A DNA stretch of 8,495 nt from Desulfobacterales bacterium (GTDB lineage: Bacteria; Desulfobacterota; Desulfobacteria; Desulfobacterales; UBA2174_A): NCBI GenBank assembly GCA_025454075.1, contig JALOPD010000149.1:1-8495 (forward strand), in the 5' to 3' direction. Of this stretch, positions 1 through 5,848 are shown in pieces (within the stretch, counting starts at the first letter, position 1; each line of letters starts with the position of its first letter). Below the pieces are notes generated by a model. The model saw nothing but the letters and a program-made list of their open reading frames with translations. It was not told the DNA's origin and did not search any database. The translations under genes were made by a program, and so were the position numbers.

Positions 1-390
1 GAGGACATCGGCCCGCTGAAGGCCGTGAAGGCGATGACGCTGCCCGTCAGCGACATCGCCAGGGCGATCGAGGGGCGCGACCTGGAAGCGCTCGGCCGCC
101 TGAAAGGCATCGGCAAGCGCACGGCCCAAAAAATCGTCGCCACCCTCGAGGGCCGCATGGCCAAATTCGCCCTGATGCGCGCGGAACAACCCCCGCCGGC
201 CCCGCCCGTTGCGGATTTTGCCCAGCAGGTGATCGACGTGATGGTCCAGCAGCTGGGCCACCGCGCGGCCGACGCCCGCAAGATGATTGCCGATGCGCTC
301 AAACGCAACAGCGCCATCGCCACGGCGGAGGCGCTGTTCGAGGAAGTCTATCGCGGCGAGCAGTCCGGACCGCCGCCCGCAACCGGCTGA
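1..390 (+). CDS. ruvA: Holliday junction branch migration protein RuvA, C-terminal part (5' end outside window)
   Basis: RuvA binds the four-way Holliday junction as a tetramer and loads the RuvB motor during recombinational repair in the cytoplasm. Only the last 129 residues are here, and the frame is open from base 1. Seen: the end of a first helix-hairpin-helix (DIGPLKA, fragment residues 2-8), then a clear second one (LKGIGKRTAQKI, about 34-45). A Pro-rich linker follows (about 63-70, PPPAPP), as usual between domains II and III. The C-terminal domain III (about 73-119, ending ALFEEVYRGE) is the part that contacts RuvB in this family. The first hairpin lacks the commoner GVGPK form, which may be lineage variation. 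The stop is 35 bases before ruvB, consistent with a ruvAB operon. ruvC, often upstream, cannot be seen. The assignment is secure from the domain III pattern and the adjacent ruvB. Confidence 0.93.
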   Translation, partial: EDIGPLKAVKAMTLPVSDIARAIEGRDLEALGRLKGIGKRTAQKIVATLEGRMAKFALMRAEQPPPAPPVADFAQQVIDVMVQQLGHRAADARKMIADALKRNSAIATAEALFEEVYRGEQSGPPPATG

Positions 391-425
391 ACCCGGGTCG
401 GGCCGGCCGATAGAAAAGAGGTCGC

Positions 426-1472
426 ATGAGCGACGACATCATTTCCTATTCCTCCGAGGACCGCCAGGGGCTGGTCTCCGGCCGGGCCCGTGAAGAGGAC
501 CTGGAGCCCGAGATCGTCTCTCTGCGGCCGCGGCACCTGACCGATTACGTCGGGCAGGCCGATGTAGTCGAAACCCTGAAGATCGCCATCGAGGCGGCCG
601 TTCAACGCAACGAGCCGATCGACCATGTGCTGCTGCACGGCCCGCCGGGCCTCGGGAAAACCACCCTCGCGCACATCATCGCCAACGAAACGGGCTCCAA
701 CCTGACGCTCTCTTCGGGCCCGGCTCTCGAGAAAGGCGGCGACCTCATCGGGATCCTGACCCATCTGGGTTCCGGCGACATTCTGTTCATCGACGAGATC
801 CACCGCCTCCCCAAACCGGTGGAAGAGCTGCTCTACCCGGCCATGGAGGATTTCGCGATCGATTTCGTCTTCGACAAGGGGGTGCATGCGCGCAGCCACC
901 GCTTCCGGCTGAAGCGTTTCACCCTGGTCGGGGCGACCACGCGCGTCGGTCTTCTGTCATCCCCCTTGCGGGACCGGTTCGGCATTTTCCGCAGTCTCGA
1001 TTTCTACGGCTTGGACGACCTGGTCCGGATTACCCGGCGTTCGGCGTCGCTGCTCGGCGTCGATCTGGGAGAGGAGGGCTCCCGCGAGCTGGCGCGGCGG
1101 TCCCGGGGTACGCCGCGCATCGTCAACCGGCTGCTCAAGCGCGTTCGGGACTACGGCCAGGTGCGGTCCCAGGGCGTCACCAACCGGCAGACCGTGGAGG
1201 CCGCCTTGGAGCTGGAGGGCGTGGACGGGCAGGGGCTGACCGACCTGGACCGCCGCTACCTGAAAACGATCATCCAGTTTTATCACGGCGGCCCGGTCGG
1301 AATCGAAGCCATCGCCGCCACCCTGCAGGAGGAGTCCGACACCCTGGTGGACATCATCGAGCCCTACCTGCTGAAGATCGGCTTCATCACGCGCACCTCC
1401 TCCGGCCGGAAAGCCTCCGAATCGGCCTACCGGCACCTGGGGTTCAGCGTGCAGCAGAAATTTTTCAGCTGA
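426..1472 (+). CDS. ruvB: Holliday junction branch migration ATPase RuvB
   Basis: RuvB is the AAA+ ring motor that, with RuvA, drives Holliday-junction branch migration using ATP. The 348-residue product has the normal family length. Seen: the N-terminal signature [12 protein letters not shown] (33-44), Walker [10 protein letters not shown] (72-80), Walker [10 protein letters not shown] (119-127), sensor 1 GATTR (169-173), and the LRDRFG segment (181-186) carrying the arginine-finger region. Also seen are sensor 2 [10 protein letters not shown] (228-237) and a C-terminal winged helix (about 273-345) with [10 protein letters not shown] and the closing [10 protein letters not shown] pattern. 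All key ATPase residues are intact. The ATG at 426 follows AGAGG at 417-421, a slightly short spacing of 4 bases. An acidic leader of about 30 residues precedes the conserved core. The gene lies 35 bases after ruvA and 1 base before the SAM hydrolase gene, so coupled expression is likely. Confidence 0.98.
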   Translation: MSDDIISYSSEDRQGLVSGRAREEDLEPEIVSLRPRHLTDYVGQADVVETLKIAIEAAVQRNEPIDHVLLHGPPGLGKTTLAHIIANETGSNLTLSSGPALEKGGDLIGILTHLGSGDILFIDEIHRLPKPVEELLYPAMEDFAIDFVFDKGVHARSHRFRLKRFTLVGATTRVGLLSSPLRDRFGIFRSLDFYGLDDLVRITRRSASLLGVDLGEEGSRELARRSRGTPRIVNRLLKRVRDYGQVRSQGVTNRQTVEAALELEGVDGQGLTDLDRRYLKTIIQFYHGGPVGIEAIAATLQEESDTLVDIIEPYLLKIGFITRTSSGRKASESAYRHLGFSVQQKFFS

Positions 1473-1473
1473 C

Positions 1474-2289
1474 ATGGCGATCATCAGTCTCATCACCGAC
1501 TTCGGAACCCGCGACGAATACGTCGGACTCATGAAGGCCGTGATCCTGGGGATCGACCCGGCGGCGGTCATCGTCGACGTCAGCCACTCGATCGCGCCTC
1601 AGGATGTGGCGCAGGCCGCGTTCATGCTCGAGTCCGCCTGCCGGCATTTCCCGGCGGACACTCTCCACCTGGTGGTCGTGGACCCCGGGGTGGGCACCGA
1701 TCGGGCGATTCTCTACCTGGAGACGGACCGGCAGCGCTTTTTGGCTCCGGACAACGGGGTGCTGTCCCTGGTGATGTCTGCGGGCCGGGAGGTGCGGCTG
1801 CGGCGGGTGGAGAACACCCGGTGGCGGCGGCCGGCGGTCAGTCCGACCTTTCACGGCCGGGACATCATGGCGCCCGCCGCCGCGCACTTGTCCAAGGGCC
1901 TGGCGGCGCAGCAGCTGGGGCCGGAGATGGACGCGGCACGCGCGGTTCGCATTGACGGCCTTCGCGCCGGCCGGGCCGCGGACGGAGCCCTTCTCGGCCG
2001 GGTCATCCATGTCGACCGGTTCGGAAACCTCATCACCAACATCGATGCGACGGCCTTGCGGCAACTGGAAGCCGCCCCCGGGGGGCGGTCGTTGAGAGTG
2101 GTCCTCGGCGAGCATGTCATCACGGGGATCGCCCGCACCTATGCCGATGCGGCGGCCGGGCAACTCTTGGCCTTGATCGGCAGCCGGGGATACCTGGAGA
2201 TCGCCGTGAATGGCGGCAGTTCGCAAATGCTCACCAACGCCCGCCGGGGGGACCCCGTGCAGGTATGCGGTCATGGCCAAGGACACTGA
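1474..2289 (+). CDS. S-adenosyl-L-methionine hydrolase (adenosine-forming), DUF62/SAM hydroxide adenosyltransferase family
   Basis: This family splits SAM into adenosine and L-methionine using water and is related to the SAM-dependent fluorinase and chlorinase. The physiological role in most bacteria is unclear. The product has 271 residues. Seen: N-terminal ITDFGTRDEYVG (6-17), D-V-S-H-S-I (35-40), and V-V-V-D-P-G-V-G-T-D-R giving Asp70 and Arg77. His127 follows in F-H-G-R-D. The spacing matches the Asp-Arg-His triad known for the hydrolase branch. The C-terminal barrel begins near GRVIHVDRFGNLITN (175-189) and ends with ALIGSRGYLEIAVNGGSSQ (233-251). The triad favours hydrolase over halogenase. 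The ATG lies one base after the ruvB stop, with only a poor Shine-Dalgarno (AGCAG about 15 bases upstream), suggesting translational coupling to ruvB. Its 3' end overlaps the next gene by 17 bases. The final five residues (GHGQG then H) look unconserved. Confidence 0.92.
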   Translation: MAIISLITDFGTRDEYVGLMKAVILGIDPAAVIVDVSHSIAPQDVAQAAFMLESACRHFPADTLHLVVVDPGVGTDRAILYLETDRQRFLAPDNGVLSLVMSAGREVRLRRVENTRWRRPAVSPTFHGRDIMAPAAAHLSKGLAAQQLGPEMDAARAVRIDGLRAGRAADGALLGRVIHVDRFGNLITNIDATALRQLEAAPGGRSLRVVLGEHVITGIARTYADAAAGQLLALIGSRGYLEIAVNGGSSQMLTNARRGDPVQVCGHGQGH

Positions 2290-3160
2290 TCCGAATCCGG
2301 TTCAGCCGCCTCTGGATGAAGGCCGCGGCGGGCCCGCCCGCCGTCGCTGGACGGTGCTCTTCATCGGGGACCACGGCAAGGTCGTCGCCTTCAAGCGGAT
2401 CAAGACCGTGGTCGGCCTCACCCTAGCCGCGCTCGTTGCCGCACTGGCCGCCGTGGCCGTCCTGCTGGTGGTCAACCAGCGGCTTCACGGCCGGGGCCGC
2501 GACCTGCAGCAGCGGCTCGAGGAGTCCCGCCGGCAGATAGAGTCCCTGAGCCACGAGAAAGACCTGCTGACGGCGCATGTGTTCCTGGTCGAAACGAAAA
2601 TGAAGGAGACGCTCTCCGGGGTCGGCCGGCCGGCGGGGGACCTTAAACGCACTCCCGCGGAGCCCGAAAAGCGTGCCGCTTCGACACCCCCCCCCACCGA
2701 GGCCGCCGCCGAGGAGAATGCGGATGGGGCTGCCGAGACGGCCTCGCCCGGCCCCGAGGCGCGGCCGCCGATCAATTCGGGCGACGCCGTGGCGGTGGAA
2801 GGCTTCGGCGCCAAATACAACCCGGTGCGCCAGTCGATCGATATCAAGTACAAGCTGGTCGCCTCCAGTCCCGGGCGCAAGCCCGTTGCCGGGCACGTCA
2901 TCGTCGTTTTCAAAGGCGAGCGGGTGGATCCTGAAGCGTGGTTGGCCATGCCGCGGGTCGAGTTGCCCAAGGGTCGGCCCTCCGGCGCGCAGAAGGGCTA
3001 CACCTTTTCCATCAGCCACTCCAAGGCCTTCGCCCAGACCCTGCCGGTACCCAAATCCATTCCCGGCTTCACAACGGCGGTGCTTTATGTCTTTTCGCAC
3101 GAGGGGCAGTTGATGCTGGCGAGAGAGTACGCCGTCGCGCTTCAGCCTTCGGGCGGCTGA
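2273..3160 (+). CDS. Unrecognised single-pass membrane protein with coiled coil, low-complexity linker and C-terminal globular domain
   Basis: I do not recognise this gene. The 295-residue product starts with a polar, basic segment (1-45, containing PARRRW and KRIK). One hydrophobic helix follows at about 46-67 (V-V-G-L-T-L-A-A-L-V and onward). Next come a charged heptad-like stretch (about 73-113, with L-Q-Q-R-L-E-E-S and I-E-S-L-S-H-E-K) and a Pro/Ala/Glu-rich linker (about 117-168). A C-terminal, probably beta-rich domain (about 172-290) starts V-A-V-E-G-F-G-A-K-Y and ends M-L-A-R-E-Y-A-V. The positive-inside rule predicts a cytoplasmic N-terminus with coil and C-domain in the periplasm. 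The ATG at 2273 was chosen because it follows AGGT (2261-2264) and directly precedes the basic segment. A start at 2210 would add 21 residues overlapping the SAM hydrolase gene. The layout suggests an envelope adaptor or structural protein. No catalytic motif is visible. Confidence 0.8.
   Translation: MAKDTDPNPVQPPLDEGRGGPARRRWTVLFIGDHGKVVAFKRIKTVVGLTLAALVAALAAVAVLLVVNQRLHGRGRDLQQRLEESRRQIESLSHEKDLLTAHVFLVETKMKETLSGVGRPAGDLKRTPAEPEKRAASTPPPTEAAAEENADGAAETASPGPEARPPINSGDAVAVEGFGAKYNPVRQSIDIKYKLVASSPGRKPVAGHVIVVFKGERVDPEAWLAMPRVELPKGRPSGAQKGYTFSISHSKAFAQTLPVPKSIPGFTTAVLYVFSHEGQLMLAREYAVALQPSGG
2687..2695. repeat. C9 homopolymer inside the membrane-protein gene
   Basis: Nine consecutive C residues encode the Pro-Pro-Pro of the low-complexity linker (residues 139-141 of the 2273-3160 product). 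A one-base slip here would separate the membrane and coiled-coil part from the C-terminal domain. Such tracts can be phase-variable or can simply be sequencing-error hot spots. The frame as given is open on both sides. Confidence 0.9.
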
Positions 3161-3780
3161 GCCGGGCCTGCTTCCAGCAGGTGCAGCACGGGGGCGACCC
3201 GAACCGCGGAGGCGGCGAAATTGTCGAAGGTCACATCGCGGAACGGGAGTTGGTGCCGCGTGCGGAGCCGATCGAAGATCTCAAGGTAGTTCAATACGAT
3301 TCGCCTGCGCCAGTCCAGTTCCAGGCGGCCGGCCGCATTGAGGATGGCGTCCTTGGGGCCCTCGATTTCCAGAAAGTCGCCGAAGGGCAGGGCGTCCAGG
3401 CAGAACGTGGTCCGCTCCAGCACAAGGGTTTCACGCCACTTCTCGTAGGTCTGCTCCGGATGATAGCCCAGGGCGGCCAGGATGCGCTGCATGGCGTCGA
3501 AGTCCGCCACCTCCGCCTCCAGTTCGACGAACTGCTTGAAGGCCGGGTCGGCCTCGGCCGGGGGCGACTTGAAGGTCAGGGTGGTTTTTCGGTCCCGCCG
3601 CAGCCGCAGGAGGCAGTTGCGCCGGATCAGGTTGCGGCCCTCGTCCTCGAAACGGATGTTGCGCTCATGACTGCGACCCAGGCTGCGCGCACCGAGCGCC
3701 GTCAGCCGCGCGCGCATCGCGGCGGGGTCGGTCACGTGGAACTTGACTTCGGTTTCGACCGGGTCCGTGAAGGGGGCCAT
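3142..3780 (-). CDS. CYTH-domain protein (class IV adenylate cyclase CyaB / triphosphate tunnel family)
   Basis: CYTH proteins fold into a beta-barrel tunnel that binds triphosphates with metal ions. Known members are class IV adenylate cyclases, thiamine triphosphatases and tripolyphosphatases, and sequence alone does not choose between them. Seen in the 212-residue product: the N-terminal E-x-E-x-K signature (Glu9, Glu11, Lys13 in ETEVKF), L-R-L-R (58-61), T-L-T-F-K (67-71), paired acids V-E-L-E-A-E-V (85-91), E-K-W-R (113-116), and a late F-L-E-I-E-G (136-141) supplying two more tunnel acids. All tunnel-facing charges expected of the family are present. The annotated form with a CyaB-like C-terminal extension (about 150-190) fits the cyclase-like subgroup, with modest confidence. 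The ATG at 3780 was preferred over one at 3822 because a promoter lies between them and the signature starts at residue 9. There is no Shine-Dalgarno. The 3' end overlaps the opposing gene by 19 bases. Confidence 0.88.
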   Translation of the reverse strand: MAPFTDPVETEVKFHVTDPAAMRARLTALGARSLGRSHERNIRFEDEGRNLIRRNCLLRLRRDRKTTLTFKSPPAEADPAFKQFVELEAEVADFDAMQRILAALGYHPEQTYEKWRETLVLERTTFCLDALPFGDFLEIEGPKDAILNAAGRLELDWRRRIVLNYLEIFDRLRTRHQLPFRDVTFDNFAASAVRVAPVLHLLEAGPAQPPEG

Positions 3781-3786
3781 GACGGG

Positions 3787-3815
3787 ATGATAGGAAAATA
3801 CACTCGGCCTGTAAA
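3787..3815 (-). promoter_or_regulatory. Sigma70-type promoter of the CYTH gene, predicted leaderless
   Basis: On the minus strand, TTTACA (3815-3810) is followed after exactly 17 bases by TATCAT (3792-3787). Each box matches the consensus at 5 of 6 positions. The seventh base after the -10 box is 3780, the A of the CYTH ATG. Initiation at the usual distance would therefore give an mRNA with essentially no leader, which agrees with the absence of a ribosome-binding site. Confidence 0.6.
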
Positions 3816-3837
3816 GGACCATTTTTTATCTTTTTTC

Positions 3838-3866
3838 TTGACATGCAGCTGTTTATTGCATAAAAA
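3838..3866 (+). promoter_or_regulatory. Sigma70-type promoter of rplM-rpsI
   Basis: A perfect -35 box TTGACA (3838-3843) is followed after 17 bases by TAAAAA (3861-3866, 4 of 6 matches to TATAAT). It sits in an AT-rich stretch that is unusual for this GC-rich window, with T-rich sequence at 3821-3836 just upstream that could act as an UP element. The predicted start near 3873 leaves a leader of about 26 bases before the rplM GTG, too short for an L13-type autoregulatory leader structure. Confidence 0.65.
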
Positions 3867-3885
3867 TACCCGATTCTGAAACTAC

Positions 3886-3890
3886 AGGAG
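3886..3890 (+). promoter_or_regulatory. rplM ribosome-binding site that fixes the GTG start
   Basis: AGGAG ends 8 bases before the GTG at 3899. An in-frame GTG at 3890 also exists, but its first base is the last base of this Shine-Dalgarno, so it cannot be served by it. The downstream GTG is therefore the likely start. Confidence 0.75.
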
Positions 3891-3898
3891 TGCCGATC

Positions 3899-4333
3899 GT
3901 GAAGAAATACACCTACAGTGCCAAGGACAGCGACTTTCAGGGCAAGTGGTACATCGTGGATGCCAGCGACGCCGTTCTCGGCCGCTTGGCCACCACCGTG
4001 GCGGCGCGGCTGCGGGGCAAGCACAACCCGCTCTTCACCCCGCATGTGGACACCGGCGATTTCGTGATCGTCATCAACGCCGAAAAAATCCGGCTCACCG
4101 GCAAAAAATGGGTTCAGAAGATGTATTACCGGCACACCGGCTACATCGGCGGGCTCAAGACCACCAGCGCCCGGGAGCTTCTGGAGAAGCGGCCGGAGGA
4201 GCTGGTCCGCCGGGCGGTGAAGGGCATGCTGCCGAAGAACAAGCTCGGCAGCCGGCTGTACACCAAGCTCAAGGTTTACAAAGGCAGCGATCACCCGCAT
4301 CAGGCCCAGGGGCCCGAACCCCTCACCCTCTAA
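3899..4333 (+). CDS. rplM: 50S ribosomal protein L13 (uL13)
   Basis: uL13 is an early-assembling protein of the large ribosomal subunit. The product has 144 residues, close to the usual 142. Seen: the N-terminal [17 protein letters not shown] (about 15-31), the region [20 protein letters not shown] (36-55), then [26 protein letters not shown] (about 75-86), and the closing [14 protein letters not shown], followed by the [11 protein letters not shown] motif. Every hallmark segment is intact. Translation starts at GTG 3899, read [13 protein letters not shown]. The gene has its own promoter at 3838-3866 and is 24 bases upstream of rpsI, the nearly universal rplM-rpsI operon pair. No other function is plausible. 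Confidence 0.98.
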   Translation: MKKYTYSAKDSDFQGKWYIVDASDAVLGRLATTVAARLRGKHNPLFTPHVDTGDFVIVINAEKIRLTGKKWVQKMYYRHTGYIGGLKTTSARELLEKRPEELVRRAVKGMLPKNKLGSRLYTKLKVYKGSDHPHQAQGPEPLTL

Positions 4334-4357
4334 TTTTTTCGATCTTCGAGGAACCGG

Positions 4358-4753
4358 ATGGAAAAGCAAACGTCATACTACGCCACAGGCAAACGCAAGT
4401 CGTCCATCGCGCGGACCTGGCTCACGCCGGGGACCGGTGCGATCATCGTGAACAACCTCCCGGTGGAGGAGTATTTCCCACTCGAGACCACGCGCCTCGA
4501 GTTGGTGCAGCCGCTCAAGCTGACCAACACGGGCGGCGCCTTCGACGTCAAGGCGAGCGTCCAGGGCGGGGGCCCCGTCGGCCAGGCCGCCGCCATCCGC
4601 CACGGCATCACGCGGGCCCTGATTGCCGCCGATCCCGCTCTCCGGACCGCCCTCAAGAAAGCCGGGTTCGTGAAGCGCGACCCGCGGGTCAAGGAACGCA
4701 AGAAATACGGGCAGAAATCGGCCCGCGCGCGGTTCCAGTTCTCCAAGCGTTAA
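4358..4753 (+). CDS. rpsI: 30S ribosomal protein S9 (uS9)
   Basis: uS9 belongs to the small-subunit head, and its C-terminal tail reaches towards the P-site tRNA. The product has 131 residues, the standard length. Seen: [21 protein letters not shown] (about 7-27), the NLPVEEYFP segment (33-41), [25 protein letters not shown] (about 60-84), and the basic tail beginning [13 protein letters not shown]. The final S-K-R, with its functionally important terminal arginine, is present. The ATG at 4358 follows GAGGAA (4348-4353). The gene is second in the rplM-rpsI operon and ends 30 bases before the hairpin of a strong intrinsic terminator, so the transcript probably stops there. Confidence 0.98.
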   Translation: MEKQTSYYATGKRKSSIARTWLTPGTGAIIVNNLPVEEYFPLETTRLELVQPLKLTNTGGAFDVKASVQGGGPVGQAAAIRHGITRALIAADPALRTALKKAGFVKRDPRVKERKKYGQKSARARFQFSKR

Positions 4754-4783
4754 TCGCCTCCTTCAACGGCTCTACAATTTCAA

Positions 4784-4817
4784 GGGGACAGGCAGTCTTG
4801 CCTGTTCCCTTTTTTTT
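4784..4817 (+). terminator. Strong intrinsic terminator of the rplM-rpsI operon
   Basis: An 11-bp stem is formed by 4784-4794 (GGGGACAGGCA) and 4799-4809 (TGCCTGTTCCC), with one G-U pair and a 4-base loop. It is followed by eight T residues (4810-4817). The hairpin begins 30 bases past the rpsI stop. This is a canonical Rho-independent terminator for the plus strand. Confidence 0.93.
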
Positions 4818-4826
4818 CGCTAAATT
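4798..4826 (+). promoter_or_regulatory. Candidate promoter of pxpA, overlapping the terminator
   Basis: TTGCCT (4798-4803) and TAAATT (4821-4826) are spaced by 17 bases, and each matches the sigma70 consensus at 4 of 6 positions. This is the best candidate seen between the rpsI terminator and pxpA. It would give a leader of roughly 88 bases. The -35 box lies within the terminator hairpin. With weak boxes in a T-rich terminator, chance is a real possibility. Confidence 0.3.
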
Positions 4827-4907
4827 CCGGCTGCGCCCGAAGTCGCGGCCGCAGGGGCCCGTGACGCGCACGGAGCGGGCTGAACGGGTCGGACCTTCAA
4901 CCACCAT

Positions 4908-4913
4908 GGAGAG
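4908..4913 (+). promoter_or_regulatory. pxpA ribosome-binding site choosing the ATG at 4921
   Basis: GGAGAG ends 7 bases before the ATG at 4921. A second in-frame ATG at 4906 overlaps this site and has no good Shine-Dalgarno of its own. The 4921 start is therefore favoured and gives the family's usual short N-terminus before DLNSDVGE. Confidence 0.65.
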
Positions 4914-4920
4914 AATCAGG

Positions 4921-5703
4921 ATGCCCCCCAATGCCATCGACCTCAATTCGGACGTGGGTGAAAGTTTCGGCAACTACACGCTCGGCCTGGACGAAGAGGT
5001 GATCCCGCTGATCAGCTCGGCCAACATCGCCTGCGGCTACCACGCCGGGGACCCGGCCGTCATGCGGCGCACCGTGGCGCTGGCGAAACAGAACGGGGTC
5101 GGCCTGGGGGCCCACCCGGGGCTGCCCGATCTGGTCGGCTTCGGCCGGCGGAACATGGACGTGACGCTGGAGGAGATCAAGGACTTCGTCACCTACCAGA
5201 TCGGCGCGCTCCAGGCGGTCGCCGCGCGCCAGGGCGCACGGCTGCAGCACGTCAAGCCTCACGGGGCGCTTTACAACATGGCCGTCAAAAACACCGACAT
5301 CTGGGACGCGGTGGCCGAGGTGATGGCCGGGCTCGACGAGCGGCTGATCCTGTTTGTGCTGGCCGGCTCCGACCGCCGGGACCTGGAGGCGATCGGCCGG
5401 CGCCGCGGCATCCGCATCGCCTTCGAGTTTTTCGCGGACCGCGCCTACCACACGGACGGCTCGCTGGTTTCACGCAAACAACCCGGGGCGGTGATCCATG
5501 ACAACGACGTGGCGGCGGCCAAGGTGCTGAAGCTCGTCAAAGAGGGCACGGTCAAAACCATCGAGGGCTCCGAGATCGGGCTCAAGGCCGAGACCATCTG
5601 CGTCCACGGCGACAACCCGAAAGCCCTATCGCTGGTGAAAAAAATCCGTGAGACCCTGGGCGCTGCGGGCGTCGCCGTCAAACCGGTGGCCATTTTCTTG
5701 TAG
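4921..5703 (+). CDS. pxpA: 5-oxoprolinase (ATP-hydrolysing) subunit A, LamB/YcsF family
   Basis: PxpA is one of three subunits of the prokaryotic 5-oxoprolinase, which uses ATP to open 5-oxoproline (pyroglutamate), a spontaneous product of glutamine and glutamate, to L-glutamate in the cytoplasm. The product has 260 residues, close to the family's roughly 250. Seen: DLNSDVGESFG (7-17), NIACGYHAGD (35-44), GAHPGLPDLVGFGRR (63-77), KPHGALYN (112-119), FADRAY (171-176), PGAVIHD (188-194) and ICVHGDNP (226-233). All the conserved blocks of the YcsF family are present. pxpB and pxpC follow, although with a 145-base gap before pxpB. The gene sits directly downstream of the rpsI terminator, so it needs its own promoter. 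Older databases call such proteins LamB/YcsF or lactam-utilisation proteins. Confidence 0.96.
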   Translation: MPPNAIDLNSDVGESFGNYTLGLDEEVIPLISSANIACGYHAGDPAVMRRTVALAKQNGVGLGAHPGLPDLVGFGRRNMDVTLEEIKDFVTYQIGALQAVAARQGARLQHVKPHGALYNMAVKNTDIWDAVAEVMAGLDERLILFVLAGSDRRDLEAIGRRRGIRIAFEFFADRAYHTDGSLVSRKQPGAVIHDNDVAAAKVLKLVKEGTVKTIEGSEIGLKAETICVHGDNPKALSLVKKIRETLGAAGVAVKPVAIFL

Positions 5704-5848
5704 ACCGAACCGCGGGGACTGAGAAAACAAAGAGCCAACCCAACCGGGCGCACCGAAGCCGAATTCGACATCCGCACCACGGAAGCTCGAAACCGACTCC
5801 GATGGCCTCCATGGCGCCTGGAATTTCACTCGTAAGGGGTAAAACGGC

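Noticed and set aside
348..899. 183-codon minus-strand frame over the ruvA end and ruvB
   Set aside because: Antisense to the Walker A region of ruvB, with no conserved motif.
1465..2286. 273-codon minus-strand frame opposite the SAM hydrolase gene
   Set aside because: Low-complexity Arg/Pro/His composition with no motif, whereas the plus-strand frame carries a complete catalytic triad.
1474..2289. SAM-dependent fluorinase or chlorinase
   Set aside because: The Asp-Arg-His arrangement and the length fit the hydrolase branch, and no halogenation-related genes are nearby.
2938..3879. 313-codon plus-strand frame covering the CYTH gene
   Set aside because: The minus-strand CYTH frame has the family signature and a promoter. 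The plus frame has no recognisable domain and runs through the divergent promoter region.
3867..3898. Possible L13 autoregulatory leader RNA upstream of rplM
   Set aside because: With the promoter at 3838-3866 the leader is only about 26 bases and shows no hairpin.
3946..4905. Long open frame through rplM, rpsI and the terminator, joined to the pxpA frame
   Set aside because: The upstream portion is an out-of-frame reading of two ribosomal protein genes and crosses a strong terminator. Only the part from 4921 has conserved sequence.
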